Assembly: GCF_019973375.1 (NCBI RefSeq)
Contig: NZ_BPTV01000002.1
Coordinates: 667,228 to 731,227, forward strand
Length of the DNA stretch: 64,000 nucleotides
Source: Prevotella lacticifex
GTDB lineage: Bacteria; Bacteroidota; Bacteroidia; Bacteroidales; Bacteroidaceae
Direction: 5' to 3'
Part shown: piece after piece, positions 9,717-18,507 of the stretch
Layout: each line of letters begins with the position of its first letter
How positions within the stretch are numbered: position 1 is the stretch's first letter
The notes under the pieces: model-generated
Databases searched by the model: none
The model's input: the letters and a program-made list of their open reading frames with translations, nothing else
What the model was told of the DNA's origin: nothing
Program-made: the position numbers and the translations under genes

Positions 9717-10616
9717 ATGTCTATCACCACCTTCAATCACCTTGTGGAGCTCCTCGTTCGCCGGGGACAGCGCCGCCGCTTAGCCGTAGTCAACGGCATC
9801 GACGACCACACACAGCGCGCCGTCGAGATGGCTCTCGACGAGGGCATCGTAAACATCATCTTCGTAGGAGGAAAGAAAATAATCAGCCGAAACCAAGCTA
9901 TGGCCCACTACCACAGCCACATAGAATACGTTCCGGCCGACAACCCCGACGACGCAGCACGACGCGCCGTGGCCCTCTGTCGTGAGGGTAAGGCCGATAT
10001 GCTCATGAAAGGCCGCATCAACACCGACAACCTCCTGCGTGCCGTCCTCAACAAGGAAACTGGCATGCTGCCGAAAGGCAATGTGCTCACACAGATAACG
10101 ATGACGGAGGTGCCGGGCTTCGACCGACTCCTGATTTTCACCGATTCGGCTGTAATACCGTTCCCAACGCAGGAACAGCGGGTGGCACAGGTGCGCTATG
10201 TCGTCAATGCATGGCACTTTATGGGTGTCGAGGAACCGCGCATAGCCCTCATCCACTGCTCCGAGAAAGTAGACGAGCGCCATTTCCCTTACACTGCCGG
10301 ATATAAGGACATCATTGCCATGGCCCAGCGAGGCGAATTCGGGAAGTGTATCGTCGACGGACCACTCGACATCGGAACGGCGGTATCGCCGCAGGCTCTG
10401 GCCACAAAAGGTCTCTCCTCACCCCTCGAAGGGCGCGCCGACGGTCTCATCCTCCCGAATATCGAGGTCGGCAACGTCCTCCACAAAACACTCTCGACAT
10501 TCATCCACGCCCGTATGGCCAGCGTCCTACAGGGTGCCATGACCCCCGTCGTCCTGCCCTCCCGTGGCGACAGCGCCGAGAGCAAGTTCCTCAGCATCGC
10601 CCTCGCAGCCCTGTAG
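9717..10616 (+). CDS. Phosphate butyryltransferase-like acyltransferase
   Basis: 299 residues, the usual length for Ptb and the catalytic half of Pta. Seen: the start region RRLAVVNGIDDHTQRAVEMA, the DMLMKGRINTDNLLRAV block, and the C-terminal ADGLILPNIEVGNVLHKTLS block of PTA/PTB enzymes. It exchanges CoA for phosphate on an acyl group. No butyrate kinase gene (buk) follows, so the acyl-phosphate must be used by a kinase elsewhere. The start follows AAAAATATTACTGCC without a Shine-Dalgarno sequence. Confidence 0.85.
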   Translation: MSITTFNHLVELLVRRGQRRRLAVVNGIDDHTQRAVEMALDEGIVNIIFVGGKKIISRNQAMAHYHSHIEYVPADNPDDAARRAVALCREGKADMLMKGRINTDNLLRAVLNKETGMLPKGNVLTQITMTEVPGFDRLLIFTDSAVIPFPTQEQRVAQVRYVVNAWHFMGVEEPRIALIHCSEKVDERHFPYTAGYKDIIAMAQRGEFGKCIVDGPLDIGTAVSPQALATKGLSSPLEGRADGLILPNIEVGNVLHKTLSTFIHARMASVLQGAMTPVVLPSRGDSAESKFLSIALAAL

Positions 10617-10642
10617 CCGCGCCACCGCCCATCAGCCCCGCT

Positions 10643-10785
10643 CCCTATAAAGTTTCTATAGGGCGCAGGGCTTTCCATGGCCTATAGCCGCTATAGCTTC
10701 TATAGCCGCTATAGCTTCTATAGTTTCTATAGTTACTATAGCTCCTATAGCCCCCTATAAAAGCCTATAGCCCCCTATAAACTAC
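10643..10785. repeat. CTATAG-rich intergenic tract
   Basis: A dozen CTATAG units with short spacers after the Ptb gene. Same family as 9556-9690. Confidence 0.75.
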
Positions 10786-10844
10786 AACAAATGGGTGCCC
10801 CAAATCCCTTGAAGACACCCATTCAGACAATTAATAAACCTCAG

Positions 10845-10876
10845 AAGCCGCTCCACAGCGGCTTAGTATATTTTTT
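10845..10876 (+). terminator. Probable terminator after the Ptb gene
   Basis: 8-bp perfect stem AAGCCGCT/AGCGGCTT (10845-10852, 10857-10864), loop CCAC, then AGTATATTTTTT. Confidence 0.65.
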
Positions 10877-10915
10877 GCCATAGGGCGCAGCCAGCACCCT
10901 ACAGCCATCTCGTTT

Positions 10916-11158
10916 CTACCATTCCTCCCAGGCGTTGCCCTTACTTCGGTTTCCGCCTCCCGATGCACTCTGACCGTGGGTGAAGTAAGCCTCGGCCTGG
11001 GCGTTCACAATCCCCCACTCCTTGCCGGTGGTGGGCACCTCGCCCCTCCAGCGGCGTGCACCAGCAATCATTTCCAGCGACGCTGCAAGAATCGTCGTAT
11101 TACCATGCAACACGATAACCTCTGTTGTCGGCTTGATATATTTCTTCTTCTTTTCCAT
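10916..11158 (-). CDS. Short hypothetical protein, 80 residues
   Basis: Starts MEKKKKYIKPTTEVIVLHGN, then an Ala/Gly/Arg region and a Gly/Ser-rich end. The KKYIKPxTEVI start is a pattern I associate with short Bacteroidales proteins encoded beside secreted surface proteins. It lies 21 bases downstream of the BspA-like gene on the same strand, so it is probably co-transcribed. Function unknown. Confidence 0.6.
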   Translation of the reverse strand: MEKKKKYIKPTTEVIVLHGNTTILAASLEMIAGARRWRGEVPTTGKEWGIVNAQAEAYFTHGQSASGGGNRSKGNAWEEW

Positions 11159-11179
11159 AGTTGTCTCATTTTAAGGTTT

Positions 11180-14074
11180 TTACTTCACAATATATTTCTT
11201 ACCGCCGGCGATATATATTCCCTTGGGAAGTCCCTCGAGACTGTCGCCGACATACTGTCCATTGAGATTGTACACCTTCCCGTGGAAAATGTCTATCGTT
11301 CTGTTGCCGAAATGCGCCTTCGTTATTCCGTCGGCGATATTGCCGTCGGCCTCTATCGACACATTCTGCGGACCGTTAGCCTTGGCGCCGCCGGTGGTCT
11401 CAAACGAGTCGTCGCCAAAGACGCTTGCGCCATTTTGCACATTGCCTAACCGTGCGAACCAGTGGACGTTATCTAATCCATTAGGGCCGCCTTGTGGCAC
11501 ATACATCTTACGGTTGTCCTTATTCCAGTTACAGCCGATGATGGCCGTATACGGATTCCAGTTCATCGTTCCTTCAGCCTGTTTCTCCTGCCAGAAGAAT
11601 GTAGCCAATCCCTTGGAACCGTCAGTAGGCTGATACCAGGCGAGGAAATAGGCGTAGCCCGGCATCTCTGTCTGCCAGAAATTGCCAATGAAAGTGTACT
11701 TATAATTCTGGTCTTCGTTGCCCGCAGCGTCCTTGGCCGTCACCTCGACGACATTCTTCATAGCCATATCCTGAAGCTCTGCCGACGAAACAGCCTTACA
11801 CTTAGGGTCGCGGAGGATATGCTGACTCGGGATAAACACCACATTGCCGTCGACTTTCTCCTTGTAGTCAGGTTGCAGAAGATACGGTACGCCCTTGTGA
11901 ATCACGATGTTATCATCCGCGGTCGCCGTCTTTGTTCCATCGGCATTGTAAATCCACTTGTAAACATCACGGTCGAACTTCAGCACAATCTTACCCTTGC
12001 CCTGACCGTCGGCGTTGGCGTCGCGCAGCACACCGGTAAATTCGCAGACGTGAGGACCGCCGTGGGTGCCGTCGGTGCCGAACATCGTTCTCACCTCCGC
12101 TTTCGTCATATCGAACGGCACGCAGATTGTCCACCAGCCGTTGTCGTTGATATAACTGAAGTTATGCGACGGTGTAGTGTTCTGATAATCATACGATTCC
12201 GCCAACGAGAACTGATGCCATCCGCGGTAGTCGCGGTCGTAGAGCGGCTTGCCGTCGGCAGTCTTAACATTAGCATAAGCGCCGCCATCGACATCCGCGC
12301 CGCCGTCCGTAGCGGTGTGGTAGAAGATCGACGAGGCCTTGTCCGCAGCTTTATTATCAGCGTAATATTGATTGGCAGTGACCTGCGTCATCTGATAATT
12401 ATGGTCGCTCTTATTCAATTGGCATGAGCCATATTGCGACCACGGCTCGCGCGATGTGTCCCAGGCGCGCCACAGATATCCGTTTGTGCCCTGCTCGTAG
12501 GCTCGGGTAAACTCCGTCTGGTTAGGCCAGTGGATAACGTTGCCCCAACCGTCGGTATTACCGTCAGCATCGGTAATGGTGTAGTCGCGCGTCACGTCGG
12601 TATAGCGTTTCTCCTCGTCAGTGCCCTTGACAGAATTAGGATAGTGGAGCATCGTAATCCAAAATCCTTGATTCTGATAGTCCAGGCGTGTGATGGAACC
12701 AGCCGGGTCAAAGCCGTTGTTGCCGGTATACATCATAGTTCCAAAAGCGTTGACATGGCACGCCGGAGCCTCCGTGGCGAGAACATAGACATCCTTCACG
12801 TGCGACATGCTACTGAACGCATAACTGTCTATCTCTTTCAGATTATCCGAGAACACCACTGTTCCGGAATTCTCGTCCGTCTGCGTACTGTCAACCACAT
12901 GATCCGTCCATGACGTCCCGTCAGCTGCAGTAAACGTTTTCTTCTCCACCTTTTTACCATAGCCAAAGTCGATAACCTTCCCCTCGGCATCGGTAGTCGT
13001 GACGTGGTTCAAGTTATATTGATTTAAGAATGCTCTTGCGCCAATTTTCTCAATATTGCGCGGAATGCATATTTCTTTCATTGCAGACGAAAGATTTAGG
13101 AAATCCGGCGGTAGCTCCGTGATTGACGGGTCGGTAGGAATAAGCACAGTGGTAGTGGAAGCCGAGACCAGATAAGTCTTGCTAAGGGTTAAATCTGCGA
13201 TATTAGTAAACTTAGCGTCCTGCAAGTCAAGAGATGTGACAACGCCCGCACCCACCCAAGCACAATTGTCAGTATTACCATCAGAGGAACTGGCAAAAGT
13301 CGTGGTTCCCCCGACCTTGCTCTCATCATCGGAAACCAATACGAAATGCCCGTCTTTATCGTAAGTGGCACCCCATTTGTTTCCAGAAATATCCTTAGAA
13401 TTGAGATTTCCCGATATTTTCAAATTATTGAAAGGTGTACCATTAAACTGATTCCATTGATTACCTCCCCAATAACCTTCTGACATAGTGGTAAGTATAT
13501 ACACCTCCCCCGGAAACTTCGAGTAGCAGGTGTACGACTTCGTTGCCTTATGGTAGTAAGCCACGCCCCTGAGCTGCGACATATTGTCGTAAAGGGTCTT
13601 AAACAGCTGGTCATTGTGATTGGTGATATCAGCACCCGCATCAGGAAGAGCAATAAACTGGAAACTACTGTTTCTCAGCGTGTTAAGTTCGGCAAGGCGC
13701 TTCTCGGCAGTGTTTAGCTTCTCATCGCTCTCGTCGAAAGTCAGCTGGCAGAGGTTCAGCCGTGGGTTCGTCAGCCTGTTAAGAGCAACAAAATCCGCAA
13801 CGTTGGCCGGACCCTTATAGACTATATTATCATAGCTCTTATATTCGGTGGCCAACTGGCCAACGCGATCGTTCATATATTTTGCGAAGTCACCGGCTGC
13901 GTCAATAGTCATTGTCACACCAGTAACTATTTGTGAGCCATTAACCCATTCGTAGTTCTTCGTGAGAGTCACCCCTCCCACGGCCTCTTCGACATTTCCG
14001 AAGAGAGCTATCAGCAACGTGATGGCAGTCACTGCCACCACGTGCCTACACTCATGAATAAAATTAGTAATCAT
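11180..14074 (-). CDS. BspA-like leucine-rich repeat secreted surface protein
   Basis: 964 residues from ATG 14074, chosen because a strong AGGAGG lies 8-13 bases upstream and the protein then begins with a signal peptide (MITNFIHECRHVVAVTAITL). Seen: LRR_5-type segments (SAMKEICIPRNIEKIGARAF near 350 and DNLKEIDSYAFSSMSHVKDV near 410), a large beta-rich middle, and a C-terminal end with the form KVYNLNGQYVGDSLEGLPKG then IYIAGGKKYIVK, typical of Bacteroidetes secreted proteins. Predicted cell-surface or secreted adhesin-like protein. The frame stays open upstream to 14185, but that stretch lies in the repeat-rich promoter region. Confidence 0.8.
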   Translation of the reverse strand: MITNFIHECRHVVAVTAITLLIALFGNVEEAVGGVTLTKNYEWVNGSQIVTGVTMTIDAAGDFAKYMNDRVGQLATEYKSYDNIVYKGPANVADFVALNRLTNPRLNLCQLTFDESDEKLNTAEKRLAELNTLRNSSFQFIALPDAGADITNHNDQLFKTLYDNMSQLRGVAYYHKATKSYTCYSKFPGEVYILTTMSEGYWGGNQWNQFNGTPFNNLKISGNLNSKDISGNKWGATYDKDGHFVLVSDDESKVGGTTTFASSSDGNTDNCAWVGAGVVTSLDLQDAKFTNIADLTLSKTYLVSASTTTVLIPTDPSITELPPDFLNLSSAMKEICIPRNIEKIGARAFLNQYNLNHVTTTDAEGKVIDFGYGKKVEKKTFTAADGTSWTDHVVDSTQTDENSGTVVFSDNLKEIDSYAFSSMSHVKDVYVLATEAPACHVNAFGTMMYTGNNGFDPAGSITRLDYQNQGFWITMLHYPNSVKGTDEEKRYTDVTRDYTITDADGNTDGWGNVIHWPNQTEFTRAYEQGTNGYLWRAWDTSREPWSQYGSCQLNKSDHNYQMTQVTANQYYADNKAADKASSIFYHTATDGGADVDGGAYANVKTADGKPLYDRDYRGWHQFSLAESYDYQNTTPSHNFSYINDNGWWTICVPFDMTKAEVRTMFGTDGTHGGPHVCEFTGVLRDANADGQGKGKIVLKFDRDVYKWIYNADGTKTATADDNIVIHKGVPYLLQPDYKEKVDGNVVFIPSQHILRDPKCKAVSSAELQDMAMKNVVEVTAKDAAGNEDQNYKYTFIGNFWQTEMPGYAYFLAWYQPTDGSKGLATFFWQEKQAEGTMNWNPYTAIIGCNWNKDNRKMYVPQGGPNGLDNVHWFARLGNVQNGASVFGDDSFETTGGAKANGPQNVSIEADGNIADGITKAHFGNRTIDIFHGKVYNLNGQYVGDSLEGLPKGIYIAGGKKYIVK

Positions 14075-14098
14075 CGTCAATTCCTCCTCAATTTTCTT

Positions 14099-14362
14099 AT
14101 TATTAACTAAAGTTTCCCACTTGTTCAAAATGCCCATAAACAAGGGGTTTCTGAAAAGTTCAAATAGCAGGATGCCCATAAACAAAGTAGTTTAACAAGT
14201 GCTTAATAAATGTGAAAGGGCAAATGACCTTAAAAGGAGAAGTCCGATAATGCAATATTCTACTGCTCATAAAAAGTTTTTTGAAAAGTTAAAGATGCGC
14301 ATACCCTTTGGGAAAGCCTTTTTATAAAGGGGTTCTCCAAGTGGGAAACTCTAGTTATTAAT
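14099..14362. repeat. Inverted repeat flanking a 213-base segment upstream of the BspA-like gene
   Basis: The left arm ends at 14123 (core CTAAAGTTTCCCACTTG, 14107-14123) and the right arm starts at 14337 (CAAGTGGGAAACTCTAG). The core is 16 of 17, extending to about 25 bases with three mismatches. Inside are direct repeats of ATGCCCATAAACAA and a plus-facing TTTG-N18-TACCCTTTG near 14280-14310. Could be an invertible promoter or the end structure of a degraded transposon. Confidence 0.5.
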
Positions 14363-14383
14363 TAAACATTCCTTATATGTTTG

Positions 14384-14391
14384 CAAAATTA
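14384..14391 (-). promoter_or_regulatory. Orphaned -7 element, split from its -33 by an IS
   Basis: TAATTTTG on the minus strand, facing the BspA-like gene. If the IS and one target copy are removed, a TTG (16079-16081) falls exactly 20 bases upstream, completing a consensus promoter. Confidence 0.45.
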
Positions 14392-14394
14392 AGT

Positions 14395-16053
14395 AAAGAA
14401 ACCTCCATTTGAGACACTATACAATTTGGCCCTTGCTTTGCCGTTTCTGGCTTAGCAAGGGCTTTCTTTCGTAGAAAGCCCGTTTAAACTTCCCCTTGTT
14501 TTAGTCTCTGCATAATTATTTTTGCCAATATTATTGGTAATTTCTTGCAGATATGGCCATTTATTTGTACCTTTGTATAGTTCTTTTAATTATATAGATA
14601 CTATACATATTTATGGCTATTCCAGAAGAGATAAAGTCAGTCGCCCGCCCCAAAAGTACGATAGTTCGACAGAGAGGCAGCCGTTTTGTCGTCATAAAAA
14701 GGACGAGTAAAAGAATTAACGGGAAGCCTATCCCCGTAGACCAAGGAACGGTAGGAGAAATTGTAAACGGCAAGTTTGTCGAGGGCTCATATATGCGCAA
14801 GAAAAATCAAGTGGATATTAAAGATTATGGAGAGGTGGCTCTCTGTGACAAGTACGGCAGTGGACTTCTTCAAGAACTCGCCAAGGTTTGGAATCTCGAC
14901 GATGCAAAGCGCCTCTATGTCATTGCCTTGCTCCGTGCTTCATATGGAGGCATCATGAACCGTGACTTGCAGATACAGTACCTCTGCTCATTTGCATCAG
15001 AGATGTATCCGGGAGTGCATTTGTCTGAGACGGCAGTGTCCGGGTTTCTTGTGAAGATAGGCAAGGCGTACTCCCTTATCTGTGAGTTCATGCGCAATAG
15101 GGTGAACACCTTTACCGGCGGTGACATGGTTATCGATGGCATGCTCAAGGACTACAATGCCAAGACGGGGAGTCTGTCGGAGTTCTCGCGCAAGGGAGCG
15201 AAGAAAGGCTCCAAAGACATCAGCTTGCTGTATGCTTTCAACCCATTGACGCGTGAGCCCATAGCGGCAAAGCCTTACGCAGGCAACATGCTGGATCAGA
15301 CGGCGATAGACGACTTTGTAGCGGAGTATGAGATTAAGAACGGTCTGATGGTATTCGACAAGGGTTTCTACAACGACAAGCTTTTTGAGAAAGTCGACAA
15401 GATGGAAGGACTGGCATACCTGATACCGTTGAAGCAGAATTCGGCGTTCATAAAGAATTACAAGATGGATGAGCCGACAATGCCATTGAAAGACTATAAG
15501 GACGGAACGATTCTATACAAAAAGCAAAAAATGTCAAACGGCAAGTTCCTCTACTCTTTCCGCGACCCGAAGGCTGCCTCCGAACAGGAGATTGGATATG
15601 TGCAGAATGCCAACAAGAAAGATAACTTCAAGGCAGAAAGCTATGCCGAGAGGAAAGGTTTATTCGGTCTGATTGTCTTCAAGTCAAAAGCTGATCTTGA
15701 CCCATTGACCGTCTATTTGGCTTACTCACAGCGATGGTCTGTGGAGACTCTGTTCTGGCTATACAAGAATATCGTTGACCGTGACACGGTAAACGTGCAT
15801 TCCGACTACAGCGTATATGCCACTGAACTGATAAATTTCCTTTCAGTCGTCATAACGACAAGGGTTAAGAATGAGTTTGTCAAGCTGGGACTAAACAAGA
15901 AATATTCTTACAAGGCTATATTCAAATACCTTTCAAAATACAAGAAGGTGAGAACCAAAGATGGTGGGAAATGGGGTACGGCAACCATGCTTAAATATAT
16001 AGAAGAGTTAGTGGCTATGCTTGGTGTATAGTGTCTCAAATGGAGATTTCTTT
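14395..16053. mobile_element. Intact IS element, 1,659 bp, with 8-bp target duplication
   Basis: The ends are imperfect inverted repeats (27 of 28: AAAGAAACCTCCATTTGAGA at 14395 and the matching end at 16026-16053). AATTAAGT lies directly on both sides (14387-14394 and 16054-16061). It holds one transposase gene. It has inserted next to a truncated IS4-type transposase and upstream of the BspA-like gene. Confidence 0.88.
14613..16031 (+). CDS. DDE transposase of the IS4/IS1634 superfamily
   Basis: 472 residues. Seen: likely DDE residues in MVIDGMLKDYN, LMVFDKGFYND and the YSQRWSVETLFWLYKNI block (the YREK-like signature with the Glu). It fills the IS between the inverted repeats, so the element looks complete and possibly active. 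The N-terminal 60 residues are basic and probably bind DNA ends. Confidence 0.85.
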   Translation: MAIPEEIKSVARPKSTIVRQRGSRFVVIKRTSKRINGKPIPVDQGTVGEIVNGKFVEGSYMRKKNQVDIKDYGEVALCDKYGSGLLQELAKVWNLDDAKRLYVIALLRASYGGIMNRDLQIQYLCSFASEMYPGVHLSETAVSGFLVKIGKAYSLICEFMRNRVNTFTGGDMVIDGMLKDYNAKTGSLSEFSRKGAKKGSKDISLLYAFNPLTREPIAAKPYAGNMLDQTAIDDFVAEYEIKNGLMVFDKGFYNDKLFEKVDKMEGLAYLIPLKQNSAFIKNYKMDEPTMPLKDYKDGTILYKKQKMSNGKFLYSFRDPKAASEQEIGYVQNANKKDNFKAESYAERKGLFGLIVFKSKADLDPLTVYLAYSQRWSVETLFWLYKNIVDRDTVNVHSDYSVYATELINFLSVVITTRVKNEFVKLGLNKKYSYKAIFKYLSKYKKVRTKDGGKWGTATMLKYIEELVAMLGV

Positions 16054-16073
16054 AATTAAGTAAAATCGGCGAG

Positions 16074-16550
16074 TTGGCCAAGGTTTTAAGTGTTAAAAAT
16101 GAGACTTGTGACGCAATTATGCACTTCATGGCGTGTTTTGGCATAGGCAGGATCCTTTCCAAACACTCTTTGGACAAGATGCGTGGTCGGGATATGGCAG
16201 AGCAGATAATGGCCATGATGGTGTTCCGTATCATAGGTGAGACAATAGGCTTTATGTCAACAACAAAGTTCTACGGTATTCTTGAAGTTGGCAAGAACTG
16301 CTTCTATCGTTTGCTTGCTCGTTCGGAAATGGACTGGCGTATCCTCCTTCTGTCGATGGCCCGGCGTTTCCAGAGCATAGTACGAAAGGAAAACGCAGAG
16401 GAGACAGATGCGCCGAAATGCTATATTATTGATGACACGACCTTAGCCAAAACCGGGTTCCGCTTCGAAGGACTTAGTCGTGTGTTTGACCATGTCCTCG
16501 GCAAATGCGTCCTCGGTTACAAGCTGCTCATTCTCGCATTCTTTGATGGG
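16074..16550 (+). pseudogene. Truncated IS4-type transposase (N-terminal part)
   Basis: About 160 residues: MAKVLSVKNETCDAIMHFMA (TTG start at 16074) to VFDHVLGKCVLGYKLLILAF, including the first catalytic Asp block IIDDTTLAKTGFR. IS4-type transposases are usually 350-450 residues, so the C-terminal half is missing. After FFDG the DNA changes abruptly into a dispersed repeat (16551 on), which marks the breakpoint. Confidence 0.75.
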
Positions 16551-16630
16551 TCAGACCGAATCTCTCCACCAAATCCTACCTAATAACCTGCGCAAACCTC
16601 TGATATTAAGACGCTTGCAGCACTCTGCCG
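16551..16630. repeat. Dispersed repeat, copy 1
   Basis: Carries GACCGAATCTCT, CCACCAAATCCTACCTAATA and AAGACGCTTGCAGCACTCTG. Closely matched at 18301-18377 and partly at 32388-32464. Copies 1 and 2 lie on either side of the IS110 element in the same direction. Confidence 0.7.
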
Positions 16631-16717
16631 CCGCTTCCTAGGTTTCTGACCAAAGGAAATCTCGATTATTTTTCGTTTTTAACTAAATTTATTGTAATGT
16701 TGATTTTTTATTTACAT

Positions 16718-17812
16718 TTATAGTGCTGCCTCAAGTGAAGGTTCCGTCTTCAATACAGGCTCCACCGTTTTGAGTTTTCTCAGTAATTCATGATTGTATT
16801 CATAGTCGCAGTCGTTTTTTACAAGTGAGTATGTTATGTGCAGGAGTTTGTTTATTACGTTGTTGAGGACAATGCTGTACGGCTTGCCTTTCTTTTCCAG
16901 TCTGTCGGCGTAGGCCTTTATCTCTCGGTTGTAGATAATCGCACTTCTGGCAGCCATTCTGAGGTTGTTCTTTATCATCTTACAGCATACGTTCTTGCTT
17001 GGATCCTTCTTGTGGACAGAGGTGCCGGATTCGTCATAGAACGTATGAGCGCCTGCGTAACAGGACATCTTGTTGGGTGTGGTTATCTTCTTGAAATTCG
17101 ACGAGTATGCGATAATGCAAGCTGCATTGACCAGGCCGAGTCCATTTATGGAAGTCATGTGCAGGTAGTTTCTCTTCAAGTCCTCGTCAGAGTTGATAAT
17201 GCGCTCGATTTCCTGGTTACACTTTTCGATTATCTCGTCGAGTGTCTTTATCTCGGATTCAGACATTTTGTTTATTACGCGTTCTGTCTGCGATTTGCCA
17301 AGTACTGTGGTGAACTTCTTTTCCGACAGCCTTGTCTTTGCCTCTTTTCGGCGTTCTACCATTGTGGCGCGGTAATTCACTATTTCCTTCAGTTCCATGA
17401 TAACCGTTGGATCGGGCGAAAAAAGGACAAGCTTGTCCTGATGTTTGGCCGCATACTCTGATATGTTCCTCGAGTCGGCCTTGTCGTTCTTCCCGCGTCT
17501 GAACCCGGAGGAACGGTGTATCTGCAAAGCACTCTCGCGCCATACGTTCTGGCCTTTGTCGTGAAGATACATACAGATCTGCCTGTCGTATCCACCGGTA
17601 GTCTCCATGCAGAACAGTCCGTCTTCCGACAGCTTGCCGTTGCATTGCTTGCACAACTTCTTTGCCCATGAGACAAGAGCTCTGAAGCCTGACGGGCAGT
17701 TTTCGAACTGTCTGTAACCAACCTCGTTCAACGAATCTATCGATTCGACGAAAATTGCAGTCGCATCAAAAGTTTTTTTGGCAATGTCTATGCCAATACA
17801 GAATTTCTTCAT
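16718..17812 (-). CDS. IS110-family transposase (DEDD recombinase)
   Basis: 364 residues. N-terminal RuvC-like DEDD domain with GIDIAKKTFDATAIF (first Asp), METTGGYDRQIC (Glu) and KNDKADSRNISEYA (the Asp pair). C-terminal Tnp20 domain with INGLGLVNAACIIAYSSNFK, CYAGAHTFYDESGTSVHKKD and the nucleophile-type serine in this region. This family recombines DNA guided by a bridge RNA encoded in the element. Length is normal and no frameshift is seen, so it may be active. Confidence 0.9.
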   Translation of the reverse strand: MKKFCIGIDIAKKTFDATAIFVESIDSLNEVGYRQFENCPSGFRALVSWAKKLCKQCNGKLSEDGLFCMETTGGYDRQICMYLHDKGQNVWRESALQIHRSSGFRRGKNDKADSRNISEYAAKHQDKLVLFSPDPTVIMELKEIVNYRATMVERRKEAKTRLSEKKFTTVLGKSQTERVINKMSESEIKTLDEIIEKCNQEIERIINSDEDLKRNYLHMTSINGLGLVNAACIIAYSSNFKKITTPNKMSCYAGAHTFYDESGTSVHKKDPSKNVCCKMIKNNLRMAARSAIIYNREIKAYADRLEKKGKPYSIVLNNVINKLLHITYSLVKNDCDYEYNHELLRKLKTVEPVLKTEPSLEAAL

Positions 17813-17819
17813 AACTTTG

Positions 17820-18001
17820 TCTTTTAATGAAGTAAGTAACGAGTTGACCGAGAAGTTGTCCCGACTAATACTTTATTTAGGCTTCGAGCCTAACTTCCTA
17901 CTTGGTCTCTGCAGCTTCAATCCGGAGGGTCTATAACGGCGATTAGGCTCGAAGTCTAGTAGGGGGTATAGATTATCCCTCCGGTGGTCAACTTTTCCTT
18001 A
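17820..18001 (-). ncRNA. Candidate bridge RNA of the IS110 element
   Basis: About 180 bases between a consensus promoter and the transposase start. It contains two mutually related palindromic stems, TTAGGCTTCGAGCCTAA (17877-17893) and GATTAGGCTCGAAGTC (17941-17956), and GGAGGG/CCCTCCGG segments able to form further stem-loops. In IS110-group elements the RNA guiding target and donor recognition comes from this 5' leader, and the size fits. The loops have not been assigned. Confidence 0.6.
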
Positions 18002-18007
18002 CAACAA

Positions 18008-18036
18008 CAAAGGTAAAAATTAACCATGAAACTAAA
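18008..18036 (-). promoter_or_regulatory. Promoter of the IS110 leader
   Basis: Minus strand TACCTTTG (18008-18015) with a TTTAG at about -33 (18034). Transcription would begin near 18001. Confidence 0.55.
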
Positions 18037-18060
18037 GGCATAAACCTTTAAAATATTCAC

Positions 18061-18500
18061 ACTGCAAAGATAAAGTAGGGGGGGGGGTGGGGTTTATCCC
18101 CACCCTCGCTGCTGCGGGGAATTACCTTAATTCTCGTCCGCCGCTGATAGGGCTGGGATAAACCCAGCCCCTACGGTGGATAGGTGCAACACATTGATAA
18201 CCAACATGTTATAACGTTATCCGCTTATACAGGCGGGTAGGCAGGGTAAGTGACGGTCGATTGCATCGGATAGACAAATGAATATGCGTATTCGGTCTAA
18301 CGACCGGATCCCTCCACCAAATCCTACCTAATAACCTGCGCAAACCACTGATTCTAAGACGCTTGCGGCACTCCACCATAAGTAGGGGTGGGGGTTATCC
18401 CCACCCTCGCTGCTGCGGGGAATTACTTTAATTCTCGTCCGTCGCTGCTGCAGGGAATCTACCTTAATTCTCATCCGTCGCTTGTAGGGCTGGAATAAAC
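18061..18500. repeat. GC-rich dispersed repeats, including a G10 run
   Basis: A 60-base motif (GGGGTT-ATCCCCACCCTCGCTGCTG, then CGGGGAATTAC and TTAATTCTCGTCCG) occurs at 18078-18140 and 18381-18443, with a shortened third copy after it. G10 lies at 18078-18087. Dispersed repeat copy 2 (CCACCAAATCCTACCTAATA) is at 18315. No gene. Confidence 0.7.
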
Positions 18501-18507
18501 CATCTGC

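Larger units (their letters stand above)
16700..18036 (-). mobile_element. IS110-family element (limits approximate)
   Basis: One DEDD-type recombinase gene with a 190-base structured 5' leader. IS110 elements lack clear inverted repeats, so the ends cannot be fixed from one copy. Limits here cover the gene, leader and promoter only. Confidence 0.6.
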
